Translations under genes and position numbers: made by a program
Shown here: positions 15,205 through 21,921 of the stretch, one piece after another
Layout of the letters: each line of letters begins with the position of its first letter
How positions within the stretch are numbered: position 1 is the first letter of the stretch
Assembly: GCA_004556395.1 (NCBI GenBank)
Contig: SFHK01000023.1
Span: forward strand, 1 to 31,855
DNA: 31,855 bases
Direction: 5' to 3'
Source of the DNA: Clostridiales bacterium
Lineage (GTDB): Bacteria > Bacillota > Clostridia > Christensenellales > Aristaeellaceae
Notes under the pieces: model-generated
Told to the model about the DNA's origin: nothing
The model's database searches: none
What the model saw: only the letters and a program-made list of their open reading frames with translations

Positions 15205-16503
15205 TTACTTCGTTCCGATGATCATGTCGATCCAGTCGCCCAGGTCGAAGGCCACGGAAGCGCAGTACGCGGGATCCTCAACGACGAGCGCGCCGCCGTC
15301 CTCGGAAATCCACCACTCATAGCCGCGGTCGTTCTTGGCCGGGAACTTGTCCTCGCCGTCCACGTAGCCGTCCTTGGAGTGATCCTGCATGCAGGCCGGG
15401 TTGGCGCTGTAGCCGCCCATGTCCTTGCCCCACGCGGCGAAGCCTTCCTGCGTGGTCACCATGTAGGCGATGAAGGCGCAGGCCGTCCACGGCAGCGGAG
15501 AAGTCTTGGGGATCATGAGGTAGTGCTTGTAGGCGTAGCCGCCGATGCCGGTGTAGTCGTCCTGATACGCGGCGACGGTGATGTTGTTCACGGAAGCCTC
15601 GTTGGTCTCCTCAACGGAGCGCAGCTTGGAGTACACCAGCAGGCCGGACTGTCCGGCGGCGGAGGTGTTCACCAGCGTGTTGCAGATGGGGCCGTCGTCG
15701 GTCTGCTCATTGTACTGCAGGCACCAGAGGTAGATCCACGCGAGGGAGTACTTGGCGTTTTCGGCCTCCAGACCCAGCGCCTCAGCCTCGGCCGCCATGT
15801 CGTCCACGGTGGGCTGGAAGTAGGCCTTGTCCTCATCGGAGAGCGCGTCGAACGCGTTCTTCATGTAGTTGGCGTACTTCTCGTTGGTGAGCATATAAAG
15901 GAAGTTCTTGCCGACGAGTTCGGAGTTCACGCCCATGTACAGCGGCGCGACGCCTTCCTTCACGAAGTCCCAGCAGTTGTTGATCTTGGTGTCGCCCAGG
16001 TTGTTGAACATGAACACCTTGTTCAGCGTCTGCAGCGCCAGCGGGCTCTCGTTGCCTTCCTTCGCAAGGCCCTCGGCCTCGGCCCACTCCTTGGGCACGA
16101 AGTTCAGCAGGTTGCCGGTGTCCAGCATCTTGGACTGGATCTGGTTGCCATCCTGAATCAGGGTCATGGAGTACACGTGCTTGGCGCCCTTGATGTCGGC
16201 GTTCAGCGCGGTGAAGATGGAGTTGTTCTTCGGCTGGCTCCAGTCGATGGTGCCGGTGTAGTTCGGATCGATGCCCTTGAGCATCTCAATGAAGGACGCG
16301 CCGGCGGACTTGCCGCGGCTGGAATTGCCGATGCCGTAGAGCACCTTGCCGTTGGATTCCTCGATGGCCTTCTTGTAGAGTTCCTCGTTGGTCATGGTCT
16401 GCGCCTGCGCGATCACGTCCGCGACGGATTCGTCCGCCAGAGAGACGGAGCACACGGAGAGCGCCAGTGCCAGCACGATGAGAAGAGATACGAACTTTTT
16501 CAT
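15205..16503 (-). CDS. ABC importer substrate-binding protein
   Basis: A protein of 432 residues. The signal peptide is MKKFVSLLIVLALALSVCSV, with cleavage probably after SLA (about 23-24). Its LSVC is a poor lipobox, so lipid anchoring is uncertain. The mature part has features of Fe3+/spermidine/thiamine-type (family 1/FbpA) binding proteins: a hinge-type fold with NADSRG-like GIGNSSRGKSAG near the start, NNLGDTKINNCWDFVKEG, and aromatic residues throughout. It is transcribed first from its own promoter, ahead of the fused permease and ATPase. ATG 16503 has AAAGGAAG upstream. The substrate is unknown. Confidence 0.9.
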   Translation of the reverse strand: MKKFVSLLIVLALALSVCSVSLADESVADVIAQAQTMTNEELYKKAIEESNGKVLYGIGNSSRGKSAGASFIEMLKGIDPNYTGTIDWSQPKNNSIFTALNADIKGAKHVYSMTLIQDGNQIQSKMLDTGNLLNFVPKEWAEAEGLAKEGNESPLALQTLNKVFMFNNLGDTKINNCWDFVKEGVAPLYMGVNSELVGKNFLYMLTNEKYANYMKNAFDALSDEDKAYFQPTVDDMAAEAEALGLEAENAKYSLAWIYLWCLQYNEQTDDGPICNTLVNTSAAGQSGLLVYSKLRSVEETNEASVNNITVAAYQDDYTGIGGYAYKHYLMIPKTSPLPWTACAFIAYMVTTQEGFAAWGKDMGGYSANPACMQDHSKDGYVDGEDKFPAKNDRGYEWWISEDGGALVVEDPAYCASVAFDLGDWIDMIIGTK

Positions 16504-16528
16504 GGTGCGACTTCCTTTCTGTATTGGT

Positions 16529-16581
16529 CGGTTTTCACCAACCGCTGCGTCTATTATATATGTATGCATACCCAATGTAAA
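16529..16581 (-). promoter_or_regulatory. promoter and possible operators of the ABC operon
   Basis: On the minus strand, TTTACA (16576-16581) and TATAAT (16553-16558) are 17 bases apart. The spacer contains the perfect palindrome GTATGCATAC (16562-16571). A second inverted repeat, CGGTT-ttcacc-AACCG (16529-16544), lies at the expected start site. Either could bind a repressor. The promoter call is strong and the operator call is inference. Confidence 0.82.
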
Positions 16582-16683
16582 TCATAGAAATCTGCGATTT
16601 TCCCCGTAATTCTGCGATCTTGCGAAAATCGCCCGTTTTTCCGATAGCGGGACAAAGAAATTGAACACATTGGAAAACATAAT

Positions 16684-16712
16684 TTGACGCGCACGTGCCG
16701 CTATGCTATAAT
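16684..16712 (+). promoter_or_regulatory. promoter of the type I toxin mRNA
   Basis: TTGACG (16684-16689) and TATAAT (16707-16712) lie 17 bases apart. RNA would start near 16719 and begin with a tight hairpin (GAAGCC-cttg-GGCTTC, 16719-16734), a feature of stable type I toxin mRNAs. Confidence 0.88.
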
Positions 16713-16751
16713 AACAGTGAAGCCCTTGGGCTTCCGGCAGGAAGGAAACAG

Positions 16752-16829
16752 ATGGCGCTTGGCTTTTCGCCTCCGAATACGAAAGTTGAGGAGGTGAGAT
16801 CATGTCTGACTTCGAGATCATTTCCGTAG
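16752..16829 (+). CDS. small overlapping leader ORF (25 residues)
   Basis: ATG 16752 follows CAGGAAGG at 6 bases and is read for 25 codons (begins MALGFSPPNTK) to a TAG at 16827-16829. It overlaps the toxin start in another frame and runs through the toxin ribosome site. Its arrangement recalls mok over hok: translation of it could open the SD hairpin and couple toxin translation. The peptide itself may have no function. It could also be chance. Confidence 0.4.
   Translation: MALGFSPPNTKVEEVRSCLTSRSFP
16771..16801 (+). promoter_or_regulatory. hairpin that can hide the toxin ribosome site
   Basis: CGCCTCC (about 16769-16773) pairs with GGAGGTG of the toxin SD (about 16790-16797), allowing one G-U pair. 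This would sequester the SD in the nascent or folded mRNA, as in known type I toxins. Exact pairing limits are by eye. Confidence 0.6.
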
Positions 16830-16906
16830 TCATTATGGTTGCCTCTCTTGTGCTCAAAGCGATCAAGTTCGGTCGCGATGGCAATAACAAGAAGAAGAAA
16901 AAGTAA
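16802..16906 (+). CDS. holin-like type I toxin peptide (34 residues)
   Basis: A 34-residue peptide: MSDFEIISVVIMVASLVLK, then a short basic part and five lysines at the end. An acidic start, one hydrophobic segment (about 5-19) and a lysine tail match the Hol_Tox / TxpA-BsrG type of small membrane toxins. The ribosome site GAGGAGGTGA is strong but can be buried in a hairpin. It has its own promoter, a 5' hairpin and a convergent antisense RNA with a perfect promoter. The peptide would insert into the membrane and harm the cell when the antitoxin RNA is lost. The family call rests on architecture and pattern, not a search. Confidence 0.75.
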   Translation: MSDFEIISVVIMVASLVLKAIKFGRDGNNKKKKK

Positions 16907-16985
16907 AGCCGCCATCCAGCGCTAACTGGTAGGCGGCCATCCGCATAACGGAGGGGAAAGCTCACCACAAGCGTCATCCCTTCCT
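16892..16985 (-). ncRNA. antisense antitoxin RNA of the type I module
   Basis: Transcribed leftward from the TTGACA/TATAAT promoter at 16992-17020, starting near 16985. It contains a strong hairpin (GCCGCCTACCAG / CTGGATGGCGGC, on plus 16908-16936), then TTTACTTTTTCTTC, which supplies the terminator tail through the reverse of the lysine codons. Expected length is about 90-95 bases. It is complementary to the 3' end of the toxin message, including its last codons. This is the antitoxin arrangement of TxpA/RatA. Confidence 0.72.
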
Positions 16986-16991
16986 GTCGTT

Positions 16992-17020
16992 ATTATAGCA
17001 CGGGTCGTCCCGACTGTCAA
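16992..17020 (-). promoter_or_regulatory. promoter of the antisense antitoxin RNA
   Basis: On the minus strand, perfect TTGACA (17015-17020) and perfect TATAAT (16992-16997) lie 17 bases apart, with no coding sequence behind it. It is as strong as the rRNA promoter and stronger than the toxin promoter, as expected of an antitoxin in excess. Confidence 0.92.
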
Positions 17021-17114
17021 CGCCGAATTTCTTACAGTTGCAGAAGCGATTGCGGTCTCCCGTTCCGCAGCGCGGCCATTTTCCCCCTTCCTCGCGGCAA
17101 CCGGCTCGGAAAAT

Positions 17115-17130
17115 TTACCATGCATGGTAA
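17115..17130. promoter_or_regulatory. 16-bp perfect palindrome upstream of rpsT
   Basis: TTACCATGCATGGTAA is a perfect palindrome (17115-17130) in the gap before the S20 gene. It shares the ATGCAT core with the palindrome in the ABC-operon promoter (16562-16571). It may be an operator. The rest of 17021-17180 is low in feature content; the sequence CGCGTATAG occurs twice (about 17139 and 17192). Confidence 0.5.
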
Positions 17131-17180
17131 CAAACTCACCGCGTATAGAGAAATTAACCCGGAAAAAGCACAAAAACCGG

Positions 17181-17209
17181 TTGCAAATCCGCGCGTATAG
17201 GAGTATAAT
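17181..17209 (+). promoter_or_regulatory. rpsT promoter
   Basis: TTGCAA (17181-17186) and TATAAT (17204-17209) are 17 bases apart; RNA would start near 17216, 29 bases before the S20 start. Confidence 0.87.
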
Positions 17210-17244
17210 TGCTGTTGCTGATTTTGACACAGGAGGTGACAATC

Positions 17245-17502
17245 TTGCCGAACATCAAGTCTGCTGTCAAGCGCGTGAAGGTCAATGAGAAGAAGAATCT
17301 TCGCAATCGTATGATCAAATCCGCGACGAAGACGACCATCAAAAAGTTTGAAACTGCCGTCGCCGCAGGCACTGCCGACGCCAAGCTGCTGAGCGCAACG
17401 CAGGGTGCGGTGGATAAGGCTGCCGCGAAGGGCGTTATTCATAAGAACGCTGCTAACCGCAAAAAGGCGCGCCTTGCCAAGCGCCTCGCGAAGGAAGCAT
17501 AA
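17245..17502 (+). CDS. rpsT: 30S ribosomal protein S20
   Basis: A protein of 85 residues, basic, with the S20 pattern: PNIKSAVKRVK, NRMIKSATKTTIKKFE, then an alanine-rich helix and a C-terminal IHKNAANRKKARLAK. The length is typical (84-88). It binds 16S rRNA in the 30S body. The start codon is TTG, after AGGAGGTGA at a good distance; S20 genes often use rare starts, which fits autoregulation of translation. It has its own promoter and the next gene is cysteine synthase. Confidence 0.98.
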   Translation: MPNIKSAVKRVKVNEKKNLRNRMIKSATKTTIKKFETAVAAGTADAKLLSATQGAVDKAAAKGVIHKNAANRKKARLAKRLAKEA

Positions 17503-17526
17503 TCGGGCTTTCAAACCGCATTTTCA

Positions 17527-17554
17527 AGGGATCGCAGGCTGTGCCTCGATCCCT
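17527..17554 (+). terminator. hairpin after rpsT, weak terminator or attenuator
   Basis: AGGGATCG (17527-17534) pairs with CGATCCCT (17547-17554), with an inner AGGC/GCCT. The stem is very stable but is followed only by AAATGTGTTT, so termination may be partial. Confidence 0.55.
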
Positions 17555-17598
17555 AAATGTGTTTCCTGAAATCGATTTTCTCATGGGAGGCGTTTCAC

Positions 17599-18522
17599 AT
17601 GCTGTATGACAGCGTCGAATCCCTCGTCGGTCACACGCCGCTCGTGCGCCTGTCCCGCGCCGCGCGTGCGCTGGGCGCGCCGGATCGGCTTTTCGGCAAG
17701 CTGGAATTCATGAATCCCACCGGCAGCGCGAAAGACCGTCCGGCGCTTTTCATGATCGAGGCCGCGGAGCGCTCGGGCGCGCTTCGACCCGGCGGCGTGA
17801 TCGTCGAGCCTACCAGCGGCAACACCGGCATCGGCCTTGCCGCCATCGGCGCGGCGCGCGGCTACCGCGTGATTCTCACCATGCCGGACACCATGAGCCG
17901 CGAGCGCATCGCGCTTCTGACCGCCTACGGCGCCGAGGTCGTTCTGACCGAGGGCAAAAAGGGCATGGCGGGCGCGATTGAGAAGGCGCGGCAGCTGGCG
18001 CGCGAGCTGCCCGGCGCGATCATCCCCGGCCAGTTTGACAACCCGGAGAACGCCCGCGCCCATGAGAAAACCACCGGCCCCGAAATCGCGCGCGACTTAA
18101 GCGGAAGCGTCGGCGCGTTCGTCGCCGGCGTTGGCACCGGCGGCACGCTGACCGGCACGGCGCGCTATCTGAAGCGCGTCTGCCCGGACGTGCGCGTCAT
18201 CGCTGTGGAGCCCGCCTCCTCGCCCCTGCTTTCGAAGGGCACGTTCGGCCCGCACGGCCTGCAGGGCATCGGCGCGAACTTCGTTCCGTCGATTCTGGAT
18301 CGCGCGCTGATCGACGAGATCCTTCCCGTGACCGACGAGGACGCTTTCGCCGCCACGAAGCTCCTCGCGCGCAGCGAGGGTCTCCTGTGCGGCATCACCT
18401 CCGGCGCGGCGCTGTTCGCCGCCGCCGAGTACCTCAGACGCGCGGGCGAAGCCGCCGGGAACGTCGTGTGCGTCCTTCCCGACTCCGGCTCGCGCTACCT
18501 CTCCACCGGAATTTACGACTGA
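17599..18522 (+). CDS. cysK: cysteine synthase
   Basis: A protein of 307 residues, a PLP-dependent O-acetylserine (thiol) lyase. Lys45 in NPTGSAKDRP is the PLP-binding lysine. PTSGNTGIGLAAIGAARGYR is the substrate/asparagine loop, GVGTGGTLTGTARYLK binds the PLP phosphate, and the C-terminus has LPDSGSRYLSTG. It makes cysteine from O-acetylserine and sulfide. ATG 17599 has GGGAGGCG upstream; an upstream in-frame start adds an unlike leader. A diverged copy of its last nine codons and stop lies 61 bases downstream. The start of the helicase gene follows soon after. Confidence 0.95.
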   Translation: MLYDSVESLVGHTPLVRLSRAARALGAPDRLFGKLEFMNPTGSAKDRPALFMIEAAERSGALRPGGVIVEPTSGNTGIGLAAIGAARGYRVILTMPDTMSRERIALLTAYGAEVVLTEGKKGMAGAIEKARQLARELPGAIIPGQFDNPENARAHEKTTGPEIARDLSGSVGAFVAGVGTGGTLTGTARYLKRVCPDVRVIAVEPASSPLLSKGTFGPHGLQGIGANFVPSILDRALIDEILPVTDEDAFAATKLLARSEGLLCGITSGAALFAAAEYLRRAGEAAGNVVCVLPDSGSRYLSTGIYD

Positions 18523-18583
18523 CAGGAACGCGGCGCGCGGCATCAGGCGTGCGCGCTGGCTCTTCGTCAGCATTTACGACTAA
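18493..18583 (+). repeat. duplicated 3' tail of cysK
   Basis: The last codons of cysK (18493-18522) read R-Y-L-S-T-G-I-Y-D-stop. At 18554-18583, 61 bases later and in a different frame, the sequence reads R-W-L-F-V-S-I-Y-D-stop. About 23 of 30 bases match, including the 10 bases ATTTACGACT. The spacing is not a multiple of three, so this is not a longer protein but a downstream copy. Confidence 0.65.
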
Positions 18584-18587
18584 TATA

Positions 18588-20504
18588 ATGGGAGCGATAC
18601 ACCCTTTGGAACATTTTGATTTTGATCTTTCGCAGGAAACCCGCCGCGCCATCGAGGACATGGGCTACGACGCCCCGACCCCGATTCAGGCGCTCGCCAT
18701 CGCGCCGCTGCTCGAGGGCAAAGACGTGATCGGTCAGGCGCAGACCGGAACCGGCAAAACCGCCGCGTTCGGCATACCGATCATCGAGAAAATCGACGCG
18801 GCCGACCGCACGACGCAGGCGCTGGTGGTCTGCCCCACGCGCGAACTCGCCGTGCAGACGGCGGGCGAGCTGATCAAGCTCGCCAAATACCGTCCCGGCC
18901 TGAACGTGCTGGCCGTATACGGCGGGCAGCCGATCGAGCGCCAGCTTCGCCCGCTGAAAATGGGCGTTCAGATCGTCGTGGGCACGCCCGGCCGCGTGAT
19001 GGATCACCTGAACCGCGGCACGCTGTCGCTGGACGGCGTGAAAATCGCCGTGCTGGACGAGGCCGACGAAATGCTGGACATGGGCTTCCGCGAGGACATT
19101 GAAAGCATACTTTCCAAAACGCCGGAGACGCGCCAGACCGCGCTGTTCTCCGCCACGATGCCGCTCCCGATTCTGAACCTGTCTCAGAAATACCTGAAGG
19201 AGCCGGAGATTCTGCGCGTCGAAAACAAACAGATGACCGTCGAGGCCATCCGGCAGACCTACATTCCCATCCGCTCGTTCCACAAGGTGGAACTTCTGAG
19301 CCGCCTTCTGGTGCGCGACGGCGTCACGCGCGCGCTGGTGTTCATGAACACGAAGCTGGGCGTGGAGGAGGTCGTGACCAAGCTGCAGGCACGCGGCTTT
19401 GCCGCCGCGGGGCTGCACGGCGACATGCGCCAGATCGAGCGCGACGCGATCATGGAGCGCTTCAAAAACGGCATGGTGGGCATTCTGGTGGCCACCGACG
19501 TCGCCGCGCGCGGGCTGGACATCGACAACGTCGAAGCCGTGTTCAACTACGACCTGCCGCTGGACGTGGAATACTACGTGCACCGCATCGGCCGCACGGG
19601 CCGCGCCGGCCGCGAGGGACGCGCGTATACGTTCGTCGTGGGCCGCGAAACCTCGCGCATGTGGGACTACCGCCGGGTGACGAAGGCCGCCATCCTGTGC
19701 GAGCAGCCGCCGTCGGGCGAGGACATCAAAAAGGCCGAGGACGCGCGCCTGATCGAAAAGGCCACCGCGCTGGCCACCGGCGAGCCGGACGCCGACGCGC
19801 TGGAAACCGCGCGCAGACTGCTTGAGAACGTGGCGCCGGAAAACGCCGTCGCGGCGCTTCTCACGCTGCTCGAAGCCTCCGAGGGTGAAAAATTCGAGCC
19901 GCAGCTGGATATTCGCGTGCCCGAGCCGCCCAAGCCCGCCCCGCGCCCCGTTCAGGCGCCCGCCGGACGCTATGGCCGCCCCGCTGACGGCCGTTCGTTC
20001 GCACGCCGCGGCGACGGCTCCGTGAACCGCGACGGCAGACCCGCCTTCCGCGGAAACAGCCGCCGCGCCTTCTCTCATGACGGCGAACCCACCCGCGGAG
20101 ACGGCAAGCCCGCGTTCCGCAGTGCTGCCCACGGCGAAGGCCGCCGGCCCATGAACCGAGACAACAACGCGCCGTTCGCCGACCGCGCCCCGCGCGAGGG
20201 CGGCAAGCCCGCGTTCCGCGGCAACGCGCACGGCGAAGGCCGCCGTCCCATGAACCGTGAGAACAACGCGCCGTTCGCCGACCGCGCACCGCGCGAGGAC
20301 GGCAAGCCCGCGTTCCGCGGCAGCGCCCATGGCGAGGGGAAGCCCGCGTTCCGCCGCGATTCCGAGAACCGGCCGCCGCGCAAACCCAAGGGCTCCGTTC
20401 GCGGCGCGCAGCCGTCCGGCTCGCAGGAATTTGCCGCCAACCCTCCCTACCGGCCGTGGGAAAACACCCGCAAGAAGCCCCCGCGCAAGCCGCGGAATTC
20501 GTAA
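18588..20504 (+). CDS. DEAD-box RNA helicase with repeat-rich basic tail
   Basis: A protein of 638 residues. Core motifs are all present: Q-motif GYDAPTPIQ (about 27-35), motif I AQTGTGKT (51-58), Ia PTRELAVQ, II DEAD (157-160), III SAT (188), V ARGLDID and VI HRIGRTGRAGREG (332). It unwinds RNA (CsdA/CshA type). From about 440 the tail is rich in R, G, P and D with 33-residue repeats (consensus DGKPAFRGNAHGEGRRPMNR), likely RNA-binding. The ATG at 18588 has no clear ribosome site and overlaps TATAAT (18584-18589); TTG 18606 after GGGAG is an alternative (632 residues). The same-frame repeat continues after the TAA at 20502. Confidence 0.93.
   Translation: MGAIHPLEHFDFDLSQETRRAIEDMGYDAPTPIQALAIAPLLEGKDVIGQAQTGTGKTAAFGIPIIEKIDAADRTTQALVVCPTRELAVQTAGELIKLAKYRPGLNVLAVYGGQPIERQLRPLKMGVQIVVGTPGRVMDHLNRGTLSLDGVKIAVLDEADEMLDMGFREDIESILSKTPETRQTALFSATMPLPILNLSQKYLKEPEILRVENKQMTVEAIRQTYIPIRSFHKVELLSRLLVRDGVTRALVFMNTKLGVEEVVTKLQARGFAAAGLHGDMRQIERDAIMERFKNGMVGILVATDVAARGLDIDNVEAVFNYDLPLDVEYYVHRIGRTGRAGREGRAYTFVVGRETSRMWDYRRVTKAAILCEQPPSGEDIKKAEDARLIEKATALATGEPDADALETARRLLENVAPENAVAALLTLLEASEGEKFEPQLDIRVPEPPKPAPRPVQAPAGRYGRPADGRSFARRGDGSVNRDGRPAFRGNSRRAFSHDGEPTRGDGKPAFRSAAHGEGRRPMNRDNNAPFADRAPREGGKPAFRGNAHGEGRRPMNRENNAPFADRAPREDGKPAFRGSAHGEGKPAFRRDSENRPPRKPKGSVRGAQPSGSQEFAANPPYRPWENTRKKPPRKPRNS
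20100..20396 (+). repeat. in-gene tandem repeats of the helicase tail
   Basis: Repeat units of 99 bases (33 codons) start at 20100, 20199 and 20298, the last cut short by RDSENRPP. They encode the RGG-like tail (GRRPMNREN, PFADRAPRE). Downstream copies follow past the stop codon. Confidence 0.8.
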
Positions 20505-21015
20505 GCCCGACGCAGACGGCAGCCTTCACGGAAACCGCCGCGTTTCAACCGTGAAAGCGAACCGCCCGCCGACCGCGCCCCGCGCGAGGACGGCAAGCCC
20601 GCGTTCCGCGGCAACGCCCATGGCGAAGGCCGCCGTCCCATGAACCGTGAGAACAACACGCCCTTCGCCGACCGCACACCGCGCGAGGACGGCAAGCCCG
20701 CGTTCCGCGGCAACGCGCACGGCGAAGGCCGCCGTCCCATGAACCGTGAGAACAACGCGCCCTTCGCCGGCCGCGCCCCGCGCGAGGACGGCAAACCCGC
20801 GTTCCGCGGCAACACCCACGGCGAAGGCCGCCGTCCCATGAACCCCGACAATAACGCGCTGTTCGCCGACCGCGCCCTGCGCGAGGACGGTAAGACTGCG
20901 TTCCGCAACGCCGTGCACGGAGAACACTGTCCCTGACCCGCGACAATAACGCGCCGTTCGCCGACCGCGCACCGCGTGAGGACGGCAAGCCTGCGTTCCA
21001 TCGCGACGCGCACGG
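20505..21015 (+). pseudogene. untranslated continuation of helicase tail repeats
   Basis: After the TAA (20502-20504) the same frame stays open to 20936, with helicase-tail repeats starting at 20589, 20688, 20787 and 20886 at exact 99-base spacing. A 4-base loss puts the next copy at 20981 in another frame, then it decays (about 20990-21015). The repeats lie in the helicase transcript before the terminator at 21048. It is either a decayed longer tail or post-stop repeat growth. There is no ribosome site for a separate gene. Any short ORF (ATG 20640) is a remnant. Confidence 0.75.
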
Positions 21016-21047
21016 CACAAGCTACGGAATTTGCAAGTCGAATCTGC

Positions 21048-21100
21048 AAAACGGCTTCCCAACCAGAAGCTCTGAGAGCCCCCGGTGGGAAGCCGTTTTT
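21048..21100. terminator. bidirectional terminator between two repeat arrays
   Basis: Arms AAAACGGCTTCCCAACC (21048-21064) and GGTGGGAAGCCGTTTTT (21084-21100) form a long stem, with a T run on the plus strand and four Ts on the minus strand. It ends both the helicase transcript and the convergent HAD transcript. Confidence 0.88.
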
Positions 21101-21118
21101 ACATCAAAGATTCGCGCC

Positions 21119-21290
21119 CGCGCGTCCTGCGAAAGGATGCGGTCATCCTTCACGCGGAAAGCGGTTCCTCCCTCGTCTCGCGCGAGCGGTGGAAGAATCT
21201 CAACCGCTACGCGTCCCATGGGAGGATGCGGTCGCTTTCCACGCGGAAAGTGGTTTTCTCATCTCGCGCGAGCGGCGGAAGAATTTCGAC
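21119..21290 (-). repeat. two 86-bp copies of the HAD gene's 3' tail
   Basis: Units 21119-21204 and 21205-21290 repeat the end of the HAD gene (which ends at 21293). On the minus strand each encodes a variant of the gene's own end, TAFRVKGDRILPWDA: KTTFRVESDRILPWDA then stop in the nearer unit, and TAFRVKDDRILSQDA without a stop in the farther. A 20-base piece of 3' flank is included. Since 86 is not a multiple of three, the copies are not translated in one frame. Confidence 0.75.
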
Positions 21291-21292
21291 CG

Positions 21293-21847
21293 CTACGCGT
21301 CCCAAGGGAGAATTCGGTCGCCCTTCACGCGGAAGGCGGTTTTCGCGATTTCCGCGAGCGGGTCGTCGACGTGGGAGTCGGAATAGAATTCGTCGATTGT
21401 CACGTCTCCGTACGTCTCGCGCAGGCGGCGCACCTTCTCCTTCCCGTGGCAGTTTTCGCCGGAATACAGGCCGGTGTGCACGTCCACGGGCGAGGCGATC
21501 AGGCGCGTCACGCCCAGCTCGGTCAGGATGGGGCGCAGCAGGAATTCCGGCGACGCGGAGAGAATCATATCGTCGGGCTTGCGCTGACGAAGGTAAAACG
21601 GCTTTATCCGGCCGCAGTTCTTCTCCCAGAACGCCGCGACCATTCCCTCCGGATCATCCAGATCGCGAAGGAAGCCGAACATGCTCTGCTTGAAGCGCGT
21701 TTTATCCCTCGGCAGCACGAACGCCGCCTCGAACGCCAGTCTCGGCAGCCGCTTCAGCATCCGCGGCGTTCGGGCAAGGCAGAACCGATAGAAGCGCGCG
21801 GTGGAATCCCCGCGGAAAATGGTTTTGTCGAAATCGTACGCGTTCAT
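21293..21847 (-). CDS. HAD-superfamily phosphatase (IB/SerB-like)
   Basis: A protein of 184 residues. DFDKTI (5-10) is motif I (Asp5/Asp7); SAS (97-99) is motif II; Lys136 in GKEKV is motif III; SDSHVDDPLAE (156-166) is motif IV. A helical cap lies between motifs I and II. Such enzymes hydrolyse phosphomonoesters, for example phosphoserine or phosphatidylglycerophosphate; the substrate here is unknown. ATG follows AAGGGGG. It is convergent with the helicase and divergent from the M50 protease gene (74-base gap). Its tail is duplicated twice past the stop. Confidence 0.88.
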   Translation of the reverse strand: MNAYDFDKTIFRGDSTARFYRFCLARTPRMLKRLPRLAFEAAFVLPRDKTRFKQSMFGFLRDLDDPEGMVAAFWEKNCGRIKPFYLRQRKPDDMILSASPEFLLRPILTELGVTRLIASPVDVHTGLYSGENCHGKEKVRRLRETYGDVTIDEFYSDSHVDDPLAEIAKTAFRVKGDRILPWDA

Positions 21848-21921
21848 AAAATCCCCCTTTTCCCTGAGTATTCGCCGCGGCGGATGAAAAATCCTGCCTG
21901 CGTGACAAAGGAGGTACCCGC

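Noticed and set aside
11453..15322. Open frame of more than 1200 codons opposite the ABC operon
   Set aside because: Antisense to two well-supported genes (ATPase and permease); composition is typical of a shadow frame.
18584..18589. Promoter for the helicase at TATAAT
   Set aside because: The -35 position is poor and the box overlaps the ATG; it would make the first start codon useless.
20640..20936. Separate 98-residue gene downstream of the helicase
   Set aside because: In frame with the helicase tail, no ribosome site; best explained as post-stop tail repeats.
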